Assembly: GCF_000372725.1 (NCBI RefSeq)
Contig: NW_005200784.1
Location: 80,407-143,363 of the forward strand
Length of the DNA stretch: 62,957 nucleotides
Origin: Emiliania huxleyi CCMP1516
Lineage: Eukaryota; Haptophyta; Isochrysidales; Noelaerhabdaceae
Direction: 5' to 3'
Below are positions 29,587-39,507 of this stretch, piece after piece (the stretch's first letter is position 1; each line of letters begins with the position of its first letter). The notes below the pieces were generated by a model. That model worked only from the letters and a program-made list of their open reading frames with translations. It had not been told where the DNA came from and made no database searches. The position numbers were made by a program, and so were the translations under genes.

Positions 29587-31392
29587 TCACGCCCTGGCCT
29601 TGTGCTCCTTGCGCTCGAGCTCGCGGAGGATCATGGCCTTGATCGCCGGCTTGCGCTCGCCTCGCACCTCGACATCGAACTTCTTCTCGAGCCGGTCGAG
29701 CGCGTCGCCAAAGGTCTGCCGGTCCGTTCGCACCTTTGTGAGCCATGAACGGATCTCGTCCTTGAACTTGCGCTCGAGCGACTCGCCGCCGTCCGCGGCG
29801 GGCGCCTTGGGCGCCTCCTTGCGGGCCGCCTTGGAGGCGCGCTCGGAGGTGGCAGCGGACTCGGCCGCCGCCGGAGAGCCCGCGGCGGGCGGCGGCCCGT
29901 CGAAGAGGTTGGTGCGCGGGGCAGGCGACTCTGCGGCGGCGGCGCCTTCGCCCGCGCCGCCGAGCGACGGCGGCAGGATGCGCGGCTTCTCGCGCGTGAC
30001 CTCGTCGGCGAGCGCCTCGGCGACGCAGGCCTCGTCGAGCTTGCGCTTGCCGCGGTCCGAGGGCGTCTTGCGAGGGACGGCGCCAGGCGCCTCGGGCGAG
30101 GGCTCGTCGATCCGGTCGAGCATCTCGCCAATGTCGATCTGGCCGCCGATGTCGAGCCCCGGCGAGGACAGATCGCCGTCCTTGGGCACCGGGGACGGCG
30201 GGGGCGGCGACGAGGCGCCGGTGGGCGCCGGCACAGCGGCCTGCGAGGCGGCGCCTGCGGCAGAGGCGGCGCTAGCCGGCTCCGAGACCATCGCCTCGGC
30301 CACCTCCGCCTCGTCCGCCGCCTCGTCCGCCGCCTCGTCCGCTGCCTCGTCCGCCGCCTTGTCCGCCGCCTCGTCCGCCGCCTCGTCCGCCGGCGCCTCT
30401 CCCGCCAGCTCCTCGCCCGCCGCCTCGTCCGCCGCCTCGTCCGCCGGCGCCTCTCCCGCCAGCTCCTCGCCCGCCGACTCGTCCGCCGTCTCCTCCTTCG
30501 CCCCGGCCTCGGCCTCCGTCTCCGCCGCGGCCTCGGTAGTAGCCGACCTTGCCGCCGCCGCGATCGCCCCTGCCACCACCGCCGCGGCCGCGTCTGCCGC
30601 CGTGTCCCCCTCCGCCCCAGCCTCGGTCGCCTCCTCCTTCTCCACCTCCATCGCAGAGTCGGGCGCAGCCTCCGCCTCTGCAGCTCCGCCGCCATCCGCG
30701 CCGGCAGCCTCCTCCTCGGCCAACGGATGCGAAGTCTGCTCCGGCGCCTCGTCCTCCGCCTGCGTCGCGTCGGCTGCGGCCGACGACACCTCCTCGTCCG
30801 CCGCCCCTCCCGCAACCGCTCCAGGCTGCTCCTTCTCCTCGGCCTCCTCCTCCTCCGCCTCTGCGCGGCGCCGCAGCTCCGCAAAGGACAGCCCGCCGCC
30901 CTGGCGGTCCACGGCGCGAGGCGTGTTGGGGGGGAGTGGCGGGTCACACGCGACGGGGCGAGGGTTGAAGCGCACCTCGGCCTCCTCGGGCGCCGCCGTC
31001 TCGACCTCCATTGGCTGCGCCTCCTCCTCCGCCTCGGTCGGCTCGGTCGGCTTTGCCTCTGCTTCCGCCTCCTCCTCCTCCTCCTCCTCCTCGGCCTCTG
31101 CGCGACGGCGGAGCTCGGCGAACGAAAGCTGGCCCTCGGACGGCGCCTCTGGCTCTGCCGGCGCAGCGGGCTCGGCCGCTGGCTCAGCCACAGGCTCCGC
31201 TGCAGGCTCGGCCGCTGGCTGCGAGGAGATGGCGTCAACGTCGAGATCGTCCAGCGCGTCGAGGTCGTCCTTCGGCGTCATCGCGTCGACGTCGATCTCG
31301 TCCAGCGCGTCGAGGTCGTCCATCGGCGCTGCGGCATCCCCCGGCGTCATCGCGTCGACGTCGATCTCGTCCAGCGCGTCGAGGTCGTCCAT
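29587..31392 (-). CDS. Acidic Ala/Glu-rich protein with DEK-C-like C-terminus
   Basis: A single-exon 601-residue ORF from ATG at 31392. The N-terminus has three copies of MDDLDALDEIDVDAMTP-like repeats. Two copies of a motif LSFAELRRRAEAEEE follow, then long acidic arrays such as ADEAADEAAGEELAGEAP. The last approximately 60 residues look folded: FKDEIRSWLTKVRTDRQTFG, DALDRLEKKFDVEVRGERKP and AIKAMILRELERKEHK. This resembles a DEK C-terminal domain, which binds DNA or chromatin. A nuclear chromatin-associated role is plausible; the family match is by pattern only. Confidence 0.6.
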   Translation of the reverse strand: MDDLDALDEIDVDAMTPGDAAAPMDDLDALDEIDVDAMTPKDDLDALDDLDVDAISSQPAAEPAAEPVAEPAAEPAAPAEPEAPSEGQLSFAELRRRAEAEEEEEEEEAEAEAKPTEPTEAEEEAQPMEVETAAPEEAEVRFNPRPVACDPPLPPNTPRAVDRQGGGLSFAELRRRAEAEEEEAEEKEQPGAVAGGAADEEVSSAAADATQAEDEAPEQTSHPLAEEEAAGADGGGAAEAEAAPDSAMEVEKEEATEAGAEGDTAADAAAAVVAGAIAAAARSATTEAAAETEAEAGAKEETADESAGEELAGEAPADEAADEAAGEELAGEAPADEAADEAADKAADEAADEAADEAADEAEVAEAMVSEPASAASAAGAASQAAVPAPTGASSPPPPSPVPKDGDLSSPGLDIGGQIDIGEMLDRIDEPSPEAPGAVPRKTPSDRGKRKLDEACVAEALADEVTREKPRILPPSLGGAGEGAAAAESPAPRTNLFDGPPPAAGSPAAAESAATSERASKAARKEAPKAPAADGGESLERKFKDEIRSWLTKVRTDRQTFGDALDRLEKKFDVEVRGERKPAIKAMILRELERKEHKARA

Positions 31393-31489
31393 GGCAGAAG
31401 GGGCGAAACCAGACGAAAACCGCCGACACGAAGCGCGGGAAGCATTGTTTTCTTTTTTACCCTTTCAGACTGCTTTTCGAGATCTTCTG

Positions 31490-31620
31490 TGTCGCGTCCA
31501 CCCATACCGCGTTGTCTCCAGTCCGAGCCTGGCTGTTCTTCACCTTTCTACCTACCTACTCAGACTCTCCGCGTTGGTGTCCAGTCCGAGCCTGGCTGTT
31601 CTTCACCTTTCTATCTATGT
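31490..31620. repeat. Two-copy direct repeat (about 40 bp)
   Basis: GTCCAGTCCGAGCCTGGCTG-type sequence followed by TTCTTCACCTTTCTA occurs twice, at about 31516-31556 and 31580-31617, upstream of the divergently transcribed acidic-protein gene. Confidence 0.8.
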
Positions 31621-31769
31621 ATGTTGGTAGTGGCGCGATTGTGCGTCAGGCGAAAGGCGAGCGCCGGCGGAAGGTGGCACGCCGAGCGTGTCAGCCAAGG
31701 GAGGCGATTGCGCGTCAGGCCAACCAAAGTTGTTGATGGCCGACGACGTCGCCTTCGCCTCGGCTTGCG

Positions 31770-32809
31770 ATGCCGAATCCGCTCCTGTTCGTCGGCAAGG
31801 GCGCGGCGCTGACGGCGGCGGCCCGAGCGGCTGACAAGGCGAACGAAGGCGGCGGAGCATTCCAGCGGCTGGGCGAGGGCCGCGGCGCGGCAATCCGGCT
31901 CGCGTGGCCGGCGGAGGCGCTGCACACCGTGCCGCTCGAGAGGCGGGCGGCGGCGGGCGACGCGGACGACCCGTTCGCGCACGGCCGTCCGATCACCAAG
32001 AGGGCGAGGCGCGCGGCGGGCGAGCTGCGCGCCGTGCAGCACCAGGAACGTGCGGAGGCGCCCAGAGAGGCGGAGCGGGCGGCGGCAGAGGAGCGGACGG
32101 CGGAGCAGGCGGCGCTGCTGGCGCCGCTCGCGGCGACGGACACCACGGCGCGCCTGGCGAAGCGGAGGCGGAGCGCCCTCGTGGCGGCGGTGCTGCATCA
32201 ACCCATTGCGGAGCCGGCGGGCCGGGCGGCTCAGATGCTCGCGCCGCTCGGCGAGCACTTGAAGAGGCAGTGCGACGAGGTGGCGAGGCGGTGGGACGAC
32301 TTCCAGACGGAGATGGAGCGGCTTGACGAAGACGGCGGCGATGCGGACATGCGCTCCAACTTTGCGAACGGGATGCGGGACGGGTATCCGTGCCAGCAGC
32401 TCACCCTCGTGTTTCTGCAGTACTTGCTGACGAGCCGATCCTCTTCGGCGAAAAGGGCTTCCCGGCGGGACAGGAGGCGATGGCGTACTGGCGACCCATC
32501 CGCGACCATTTCTCGAGCCTCGTGGGAGGAGGGAGAGGGAGCGGCGGGGTCGAGCAGCTCGCCGGCGTCGCGCAGGCGGCGGCCAGCGCGTTGCAGGTGG
32601 CGGTGGGCGCGAACGCGACCACCGCGGCGTACTGCCTCCACGGGTGCGACCCGCACGACAGCAGGCTCGAGCCGTCCTGCGACTCGACCTGCTACCCCGG
32701 CCCTACCACCTACCTAGACTCTGTGCTGGTTCGCGGTTTCGCCGGAGATCCCATGCGTCAAACCCGAAAGGGTTGGAGGGCCTCTCGCTGGGAGGAGGGT
32801 CACCTGTAG
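31770..32809 (+). CDS. Hypothetical protein, with an internal frame change
   Basis: From ATG at 31770 a frame encodes a basic, Ala-rich helical N-terminal part (NPLLFVGKGAALTAAARAAD, KRQCDEVARRWDDFQTEMER, MRSNFANGMRDG). Near 32400 coding character moves to another frame: LADEPILFGEKGFPAGQEAM, AYWRPIRDHFSSLVGG, then CLHGCDPHDSRLEPSCDSTC, ending at 32809. A splice that joins them would remove only about 30 bases, so a one-base indel or a very short intron is likely. The Cys-rich tail could be a metal-binding or disulfide segment. No family recognised. Confidence 0.45.
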
Positions 32810-32814
32810 CTCGA

Positions 32815-33222
32815 GTTTTTCTTTATCTTCGTGAGTGGGAGACTAGGGGGTTATGCACTACTCTCTGAGGCCTCCGACCCCCTCTGAGGACGGGTCGGAC
32901 CCCAGGCTTGGCGGCACAGAGGGTTTGACTCTGACTCTGTGCCGCCTCTGTGGCCTCTCTTGGCTGATTTTGGCCTCAGAGGGTCCCTGGCCGAGGGTCT
33001 GTCTTGGCGCGGCACAGAGGGCTTTGACCTCAGATGGCTGCCCCCTCACGGCAGAGGCGAGAGCCCCGGGCGGAGGCCGGAGCTGCCTAGCCCTCCACGA
33101 ATGGCGCTGACCAGTGAGGCGGGGAGGGGTGGTAGTAAAACATTATGACCAAGGCGCTATGACCAAGGCGCTACGCTATGCTCGAGCGCCCGGCACCACA
33201 CACGCTTACTGCTGCTGCAGGC
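32815..33222. repeat. Degenerate CCTCTGAGG / CAGAGGGT repeat cluster
   Basis: Motifs such as GGCACAGAGGGT, CCTCTGTG and CCTCAGAGG recur in both orientations through 32860-33070, and again at 33500-33690. The region can fold extensively and has no gene. Confidence 0.55.
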
Positions 33223-33423
33223 TCACAGCGCCCGCGCCGAGCCCTGCGCGACAGCTTCGCGCGGCCCGCGGCGCCGACCCGTCAACTTGAGGATGTGCTT
33301 GGAGCGGCCGCCCGAGGAGGAGGTAGTGATCTCCACGTCCATCCCCTGCTCCAGCTTGGCCATGAGGCGCCACGGCGTCCGCGTGAACTCGAACTTGAGT
33401 CTTGAGGCAGACTTGAGGTAATC
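33223..33423 (-). CDS. Possible terminal exon or gene fragment
   Basis: About 65 codons read SASRLKFEFTRTPWRLMAKL, then EQGMDVEITTSSSGGRSKHI, then LKLTGRRRGPREAVAQGSAR and a stop. The sequence looks protein-like and follows a possible acceptor (CTCAAG), but no upstream exon is apparent. Family unknown. Confidence 0.25.
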   Translation of the reverse strand, partial: DYLKSASRLKFEFTRTPWRLMAKLEQGMDVEITTSSSGGRSKHILKLTGRRRGPREAVAQGSARAL

Positions 33424-33733
33424 CGAAAAATGGAAACTGGGGGGGGGGTCTCTCTGCTTGGACCTTGGTGGGGGATCACGACAGACTTGAAATACCGCGG
33501 ACAACCCCCTCTGAGGAGCGGCCTCGCGGGGCTTGCCTTGGCGTCTCAGAGGGTCCCCGTAGCCTCAGAGGCTGCGCCGAGAGAGGCTGGCTTGGCGGCA
33601 CAGGCCTTCAGAGGGTCGGCCCAGGCACCCTACTGAGCCGCTCGTAGATGGCCTCTCTTGGCACAGAGGGTACCCTCTGAGACGAGCAGATCTGGGCCGC
33701 CTTGCCTCACCCCCCCCCCCTCTGTGCTCTGAG

Positions 33734-34599
33734 CTGAGGGAGGGTGTAGAGGATGTAGAGTGTAGAGCGCTGTAGAGCTGTAGAGATGTAGAGCGCTGGA
33801 GAGCGCTGTAGAGCTGTAGAGCTCTACATCCGGCGCGGGACAGAGCGATGCAGATGTAGAGCGATGTAGAGGCGCTCTACAACGTGAAATCTCTACAACA
33901 AACTCTACATCATAAGCGGCGAACGAGGCACGGTCGCTCTCCGACATTAGGCGCGTTGCACTTGTGCCAGTGCTGCCCTGGCCTTCTGTCTGCCCGCCGA
34001 ATGGGTGGCAGGTGCCTCTGCTGCTGTGGCATGCCTCGCGGCTGCGACTGGCCGGCGCCTCGGCGCGTCAGCTCGGGTCGGCGTAGCGATCGTGGCCAGC
34101 GCAACTCGCCTGGACTCAACGCTCAGCCAGGAGCTCCCGCACGCGCTGGCGCGAGGCATGGCGCATGCAACGCGCAGCAATGCTCGCCTCGCCTCGCGCA
34201 AATGCGACCGTCCTCGCAGCCGACAGTCCACCGCCTGCTAAAGAAGCACAGCGATGAATGCGGCACCGGCGACGCATGGCAGGCTGGTCATGACGCAGTC
34301 ATTATGTGCCGTCAGAGTGACTCTCTGTGTGTCAGGGATAGTCAGGGCCGTCCATCAGAGCTCCAGCAAGCTCGGAGACACCCCACTAGTGCGGCTCGAC
34401 CTCTTTGAGTCACTGCCTTCCCGGCGGGTTTGCTGTAGAGCCTCTACAACAAACTCTACAGCAAAATCGCGCTCTACAGTGCTCTACATCTGCATCGCTC
34501 TGTCCCGCGCCGGATGTAGAGCTCTACAGCTCTACAGCGCTCTACAGCTCTACAGCTCTACAGCTCTCTACACTCTACATCCTCTACACCCTCCCTCAG
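33734..34599. mobile_element. 866 bp foldback DNA transposon with long TAGAG-rich inverted repeats
   Basis: The ends are CTGAGGGAGGGTGTAGAGGA and its complement TCCTCTACACCCTCCCTCAG. The inverted repeats extend about 175 bp and are built from TGTAGAGC-type units. A perfect 8 bp target duplication, GCTCTGAG, flanks it at 33726-33733 and 34600-34607. The about 520 bp core has no transposase. A solo end of the same family lies at about 58173-58202. Confidence 0.88.
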
Positions 34600-34607
34600 G
34601 CTCTGAG

Positions 34608-35051
34608 ACAACCCCCTAAAAGAAAGAAAACAGACAACCCAAGGGTGGGACAACCCCCTGAAAAAGAAAGAAAACAGACAGCCCAAACGAGGGATAGGGG
34701 AGGAGGACAGGGTCCCCACCTGCACGAGCAGGATTTTGGAAGGACGATCAGGGGGACAGGTGGGGCTCTCCTGCTCCTGACAAACAAGGGACACGACAGG
34801 CTCGCAGCGCGGTGCACGGTGGGCTCCCAACTCCACTGGCGGTCTCATCTCAGTCTAGCGACCTTCCTCCGGCTTCTCACCGGCAGTCTCTCACTACCAC
34901 GGGCACACTGACAACCCCCTCTGACAACCCCCTAGTAGTGGTATGAGGTCCAAATTCTTCTCTCCTCGCGCCGAAATCCTATTCGTCAAGCCAAGGCACT
35001 CACGGAGGCACTCTTGTGGACCGGCTCTCCTGCCCTGTGCTCGTGTCTCCG
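34608..35051. repeat. ACAACCCCCT repeats and a segment shared with 13196-13300
   Basis: ACAACCCCCT occurs at 34609, 34649, 34911 and 34924. Between them 34676-34760 repeats the GGGTCCCCACCT ... AGGATTTTGGAAGGACGATC block of 13235-13290. The last approximately 110 bp are the likely 5' UTR of the next gene. Confidence 0.65.
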
Positions 35052-36015
35052 ATGCTCGTAAAAGCCGCCGCTCGAAGAGCATCCTGCCTCGTGCCTCGCC
35101 TCGCACCCGTGCTGTCATCAATCAAGAGCCCGCGTGCCTACTCGACTTCATCTGGCGACCCATCCGAGGCTCACTGGTGCGACAACCTGCTCACTGTGAC
35201 GGGTCCACGGGCAGACATAGCTGCCTTTGCAGACGCGAACGTCGCCACCTCTCCCTCCTTCCTGCCCCAGCGAACACCCTTCGGCGGGCTCGCCTTCCTC
35301 GCCTCGGCGCCTGGCCCTCTCTCCTTCCAGCCGCTCCTTCCAACCAGCGAGAGCGGCATCCTGGAGCACGATCGGTGCGAGGAGGCGTGGGGCTGCACCA
35401 CCGACGCGCGGCACGTGCAGATGCTCCCCGGCCAGCCTCGGATCAAGGGCCGGAAGAGCGTCCGCTACGAGTTTTGGACGGGCGAGGGCCCGCCCGAGAG
35501 GTGGCTGCAGAGCGCGGCGGCTCACCACCCGAGGCTCCGCTTCGACCTGCACTACCTGCTGCCGGACGTGCCCTCCGCCTTCGAGGTTGGCTATCTGCGC
35601 GGCCAGCGCCTCTTCCGCTCGCAAGTGAGTGTCGACTCGTGGATGTGGAGGCATCGCGTCGAGCGAGACGCCTTCTTCGCAGAGCTAAAGGGCCTGCTCG
35701 GGCTGCCGGTCGCCCGCACCCCACGGCCGCCTCTGCTCCCGCCGCAGCCCATCCCGGCGGCCGCGAGCCCAGCCCTCGCGCCACCCTCCCGCCTGGCAGG
35801 ACGGCCGGCTGCCGCGCAAGCGCAAGCTCAAGCCCGCGGAGGTTGAGGCGAGGCTCGCGGCGCGGGGCGCGGCGGACGACGCGATCCTGCTGCTGTGCCA
35901 GCACCTGCAGCGCGGCGCCCGCTCGTACGGCCGCACGACCAAGCTGTGGTACCAGACGGTCCTCCCCGAGTTTGCCGCCTGGCTGTACACGCCGGCGGGG
36001 CTGCGGCTGGCGTGA
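35052..36015 (+). CDS. Unknown protein with mitochondrial-type leader
   Basis: Exons 35052-35708 and 35800-36015 join in frame (GT-AG) to 290 residues. The N-terminus MLVKAAARRASCLVPRLAPV continues with Ser/Arg-rich sequence to AYSTSSG, a typical mitochondrial targeting peptide with cleavage site. The mature start HWCDNLLTVTGPRADIAAFA resembles small ferredoxin-like domains seen in Api92-like/DUF1281 proteins. Later segments have KSVRYEFWTGEGPPERWLQ and VSVDSWMWRHRVERDAFFAE. The C-terminal exon gives DDAILLLCQHLQRGARSYGR and VLPEFAAWLYTPAGLRLA. Function unknown. Confidence 0.68.
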
Positions 36016-36243
36016 GGAGGGAGCGAGGGGAAGGGAGGGGAGTGTGGCGGGTGGCATATGTGTAGGGCACATAGTGGCAATGGGGCGTGAGCTGCGACTT
36101 TTGGGTATTGGGAGGCATGACGCATGTACAATGTTCCGGCGAGGAGCGGAGTGGTGAGGGTGCGCTGTTTATGCATTGAACTTGATAAAAAAGAAAAGCA
36201 GCGGACCTGTGTCAACATCAACTCCTCCAGCAGAGTGTCACAT

Positions 36244-37359
36244 ATGCTGTCCCGAGTGTCCGTCGTCCTGCTTCTCGCCTCCACCGCGTCGGCCATTAGC
36301 CTGCGCGGCAGGGCCTGGCAGAGGCGTGGTGTGTACGGGCGCGGGCGAACAGACATGCCCTCAGTCGCCGAGGTGTCGGCAGCGGTGGGCGTTCCGGCGC
36401 CGTGGGAGGCTCCGCGCTGGGTCTGGAGCGGCGCGTGGAAGGTGCACAAGCGCGTGCTGCCCCACCTTCACAGCTGGGACCGAGCGGCTCCCGCCGACAC
36501 GTGCGTCAACCTGGTCGTGGTCTGGCTCAAGGCCATCGCCGGAAACCGGCGCGGCGAGGGGACGGCCGACGGCGGCGCGGCGTACGCGATGCTGCCGCAC
36601 TTCACCCGGCGCGTCGTCGCGTGGCCGCTCTGCTACCTCTACCCGCGGCTGCACCACGCCAACGTCGCCCTGCGCACTGCATACCTCGACCAGCAGGTCG
36701 AGCGGGAGCTGTCTGCGGCAGGGCAGAGGCCCACTCGCGTTGTGGTGCTCGGCGCCGGCTTCGACACGCGCGCGCTCCGCCTCGGCGCCGCGCACGCCTC
36801 CGCGAGCTGGGCCGAGGTCGACCTGCCGGACGTGATCGCGCAGAAAAAGAGGCTGCTCGCGCGCGCCTCGCGCCGGCGGCCACAGCTGGCGGCCGCGGGC
36901 CTGCCGAGCTTCCACGCTGCCAACCTGAGCGACGCCGGGGCGGCTCGCTCCGCGCTGCGCGAGGCGGTACGGGCGGGCGGAGGGGACGCGCGCGGCCGGC
37001 GCGTCCTCTACGTGTGCGAGGCGCTGCTCATCTACCTGCCGGAGCCGCAGGCGGCGGCGCTGCTCCGGTCGGCGGTGGAGGAGGCCGCGGGGGCGGGGGC
37101 GGGGGCGGTGACCTTTGCGTTTGCCGACAAGCTGCCTGCAATGCGAGAGGGGCGGGGCTACTCGCCAGGTCCGCCAGAGGAGCTGCCCGGCACGCCTCGC
37201 CGGGCAGCGGGCGGGGCGGGGGCGGCCGGCCCGGCGCCGTCCTCCGCATTCGCCGACGCGGCGGCGGAGCTGCGAAAGGCGGGGCTGGCTCTCGAGGAGG
37301 AGACGTGGCAGCCAAAGCCAGGCCTGGCGAGGCACATGGGCGTCGCGCGGAGGCTCTGA
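36244..37359 (+). CDS. Leucine carboxyl methyltransferase-family SAM methyltransferase
   Basis: A single-exon ORF of 371 residues from ATG at 36244. The N-terminus MLSRVSVVLLLASTASAISL is a clear signal peptide. The domain has the family order: AYAMLPHFTRRVVAWPL, NVALRTAYLDQQVERELSAA, then SAM motif RVVVLGAGFDTRALRLGAAH, WAEVDLPDVIAQKKRLL and VLYVCEALLIYLPEPQAAAL. This matches the LCM/TIGR00027 group of class I methyltransferases; known members methylate protein C-terminal carboxylates or small molecules. Secretion or plastid entry is suggested by the signal peptide. Substrate unknown. Confidence 0.82.
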   Translation: MLSRVSVVLLLASTASAISLRGRAWQRRGVYGRGRTDMPSVAEVSAAVGVPAPWEAPRWVWSGAWKVHKRVLPHLHSWDRAAPADTCVNLVVVWLKAIAGNRRGEGTADGGAAYAMLPHFTRRVVAWPLCYLYPRLHHANVALRTAYLDQQVERELSAAGQRPTRVVVLGAGFDTRALRLGAAHASASWAEVDLPDVIAQKKRLLARASRRRPQLAAAGLPSFHAANLSDAGAARSALREAVRAGGGDARGRRVLYVCEALLIYLPEPQAAALLRSAVEEAAGAGAGAVTFAFADKLPAMREGRGYSPGPPEELPGTPRRAAGGAGAAGPAPSSAFADAAAELRKAGLALEEETWQPKPGLARHMGVARRL

Positions 37360-37684
37360 CGTGCTCATCAACACCAAGAAATATAACCGGGACCTCAACA
37401 CTAGTGCGTAATGCGGAGAGATGCGTATAAAAAGAGACGCGTGGCCGTGGGGTAATACTTTGAGTTGTGGGTGATTCGATTGGTCTGTCTATTTCCTTTA
37501 GGTTAGGTTAGGTAGGAAGGTGAAGAACTGCCAGGCGAAATGAAGGAAAGAAGAAAAACTTCGCGTCTCCTAAACTTTACAAAACGGCGAAACGGGGCCA
37601 TGGCCGACGCTCGCGATGGCCCGTCCGGCTTGTTGTGCGAGTATATGGGCCAAAAGCGTCGAAAATGTCCCAAAAAGCGTGTCT

Positions 37685-37833
37685 CGAGTTTGTTGCAGCC
37701 CCACAGCCGGCGCGCGCTGCCAGGAAGCACCGCTCGCGTGTCGGCCGCACTCCCTGGCACCCAGAGAGTGCGGCCGACCGACCAGACCGATTAGGCTCGA
37801 CGCCGCGCTCGCTGTGGGGCTGCAACAAACTCG
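37685..37833. mobile_element. 149 bp MITE-like element with 23 bp perfect inverted repeats
   Basis: The ends are CGAGTTTGTTGCAGCCCCAC and its perfect complement, 23 bp in all (37685-37707 and 37811-37833). A second pair, CGGCCGCACTC / GAGTGCGGCCG, lies inside. No target duplication was seen. Confidence 0.7.
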
Positions 37834-38428
37834 CCGCCGAACGTGCCACCGACGGCGTCCTGGCGGAGGTGGTGGAGTTTGAGACCTGAGGCTGCGGAGG
37901 TGACGCCTGAGGTACCGGCCCGTGCACAGCGACTCAGCCGGCGACCGCCACGGGCTCAGACGAGACTTGTCGACGCGTTCCGGCTCAGCTTCACCGTGGT
38001 CATCGGGCGTCTGTCGACGTCAGGACCACCCATACAGCTCGCGGGTTTGAGGTCGCAAGAGCCAAGATGGTGGCGTTTGGACATCCCAACCATCACACAA
38101 GACAGCCTGTAGGTGGTGGCGGGACGGCGCAGTGTTTGTGGCACTCGGCAGTAGGCACCCGCGGCACGGCCCCGCTGTCGGCTCTCGCTGGCTGCGGAAC
38201 CGGCCCCAGAGGGGGACGGTCCGGGCGAGTGTGGCAGCTCCTGCGCTAGTATGGGCACCCTCTATCATAGCACTACTGATCCCGGTCATTAGAGCTGCCA
38301 GGGATAGCGTCAGGAGCCGGTAGGAGTCAAACCCCCTCATATTTGAGACATCGTGGCCCATATACTCGCACAACGAGCCGTCCGTTGCGGCCAGGCTCAA
38401 ACTGTGCGCGCAAGCCACAGGAGAGGCG
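37834..38428. other. Upstream region of the proline-rich ORF
   Basis: No gene is supported here. The plus strand could extend the following ORF, but no start codon or conserved segment is apparent before 38429. Confidence 0.4.
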
Positions 38429-39354
38429 GTGGCGCCGCAAGACGAGGCGATGATTCGCATCCTCTCGCAGCTCGCCGTGGAGCGCAACTGGTGGAGCTTC
38501 AGCGTCAACCCGACGCCCATGGGCAAGCAGTTCATTGTCCAGCCCCAGTCCCAGTGGGAGAGGGACAGGGAGCGGCAGCAGGCCAAGGAGGGCAGTGCCC
38601 CACCGCAGCCTGTGCCTGCTGCCACCACCGCCGCGGCACCGCCCGCAGCACCGCCTGCCGCCGCTGCAGCTCCGGCCGCAGCACCGCAGGCACACCCGCA
38701 GCACCAACAGGTGCAGCAGCCCCAGCCCAACGAGTCGCCCGAGGGGTGGACCAGGGTTGGGAAGGGCGGCATGCCGGACAGGTTCACCATGAGGAACCCT
38801 GGCCGCAAGCCGCCGGGCAAGGCGGTCAAGCGCAAGCCTGACCGCCAGCCCGCACCCAAGGGAGGTGGACCCCCACCCCCCTCTCCCAAGGTGAACAAGA
38901 ACAGGCTGAGCGCGCTGGGCGCTGGCCCTTCTGGCACCAGCGGGAGCCACGAGCGCGCACCGCCGCGCTCCCCCTCTCCCCCTCCTCGCCGCCTGCCAAA
39001 TCACCGCGGCCGTCTGTGCCTGCTTCCGAGTATGACTCCGAGTTCGACTTTTCCGACGCTGAGGCGCAGGATAGGACGGCAGGGGTCGTACACGACGCAG
39101 TTCAGCAGGCTGTGATGCAATACGGCTATGACGACGAGATCTTCCAGGCGTGGAGGGACGGCGAGATACGGCGAAAGGACTTGCCGGAGAAGGTGGTGGC
39201 TATGGCTTTGGACCTTTGCGAGAGGTGGCGAGCGGAGCAAGAGCGGTGTAGGCGCGTCCCGCTCTCCCGCGACCCCGGCCCCTCTCATAGCCGCCGCCGT
39301 AGCCGCAGCCCCAACTCTTGCTGCTCTTCCGTGTCGGGTTGTGACGAGGGGTGA
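38429..39354 (+). CDS. Pro/Ala/Gln-rich protein, Gag-like, one-base frame change
   Basis: From ATG at 38429: a short folded start (MAPQDEAMIRILSQLAVERN, WWSFSVNPTPMGKQFIVQP), a Pro/Ala/Gln tract, then SPEGWTRVGKGGMPDRFTMR and a basic segment. Near 38965, inside C-runs, coding character shifts frame to SVPASEYDSEFDFSDAEAQD, AVMQYGYDDEIFQAWRDGEI and EKVVAMALDLCERWRAEQE, ending in SR-like dipeptides at 39354. One base gained or lost in the C-run explains this. It could be a host RNA-binding protein or the Gag-like ORF of a retroelement; an ATTTATTTATT tail lies 85 bp downstream. Confidence 0.45.
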
Positions 39355-39436
39355 GGGGACACGGATTGAAGATCCCTCACACCAAGATCGTGCAGGGCGG
39401 GGACACATGTCCCTAAATCCCATCTCGTCTCAGAGG

Positions 39437-39459
39437 TTGCACGTTTTATTTATTTATTC
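39437..39459. repeat. CGTTTTATTTATTTATTCG tail
   Basis: One of several CGTTTTATTTATTTATT tracts in the window (also 29142, 59773; reverse at 58522), standing out strongly in GC-rich sequence. Confidence 0.6.
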
Positions 39460-39507
39460 GCGTCTCCTGTTGAGCAAGGGCGCGCGACCATCCGCTGAGG
39501 CCGGCCG

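Noticed and set aside
29631..31238. 535-codon Arg-rich minus-strand ORF
   Set aside because: Alternate frame of the acidic Ala/Glu-repeat gene; the Arg runs are frame-shifted GCC/GAG repeats.
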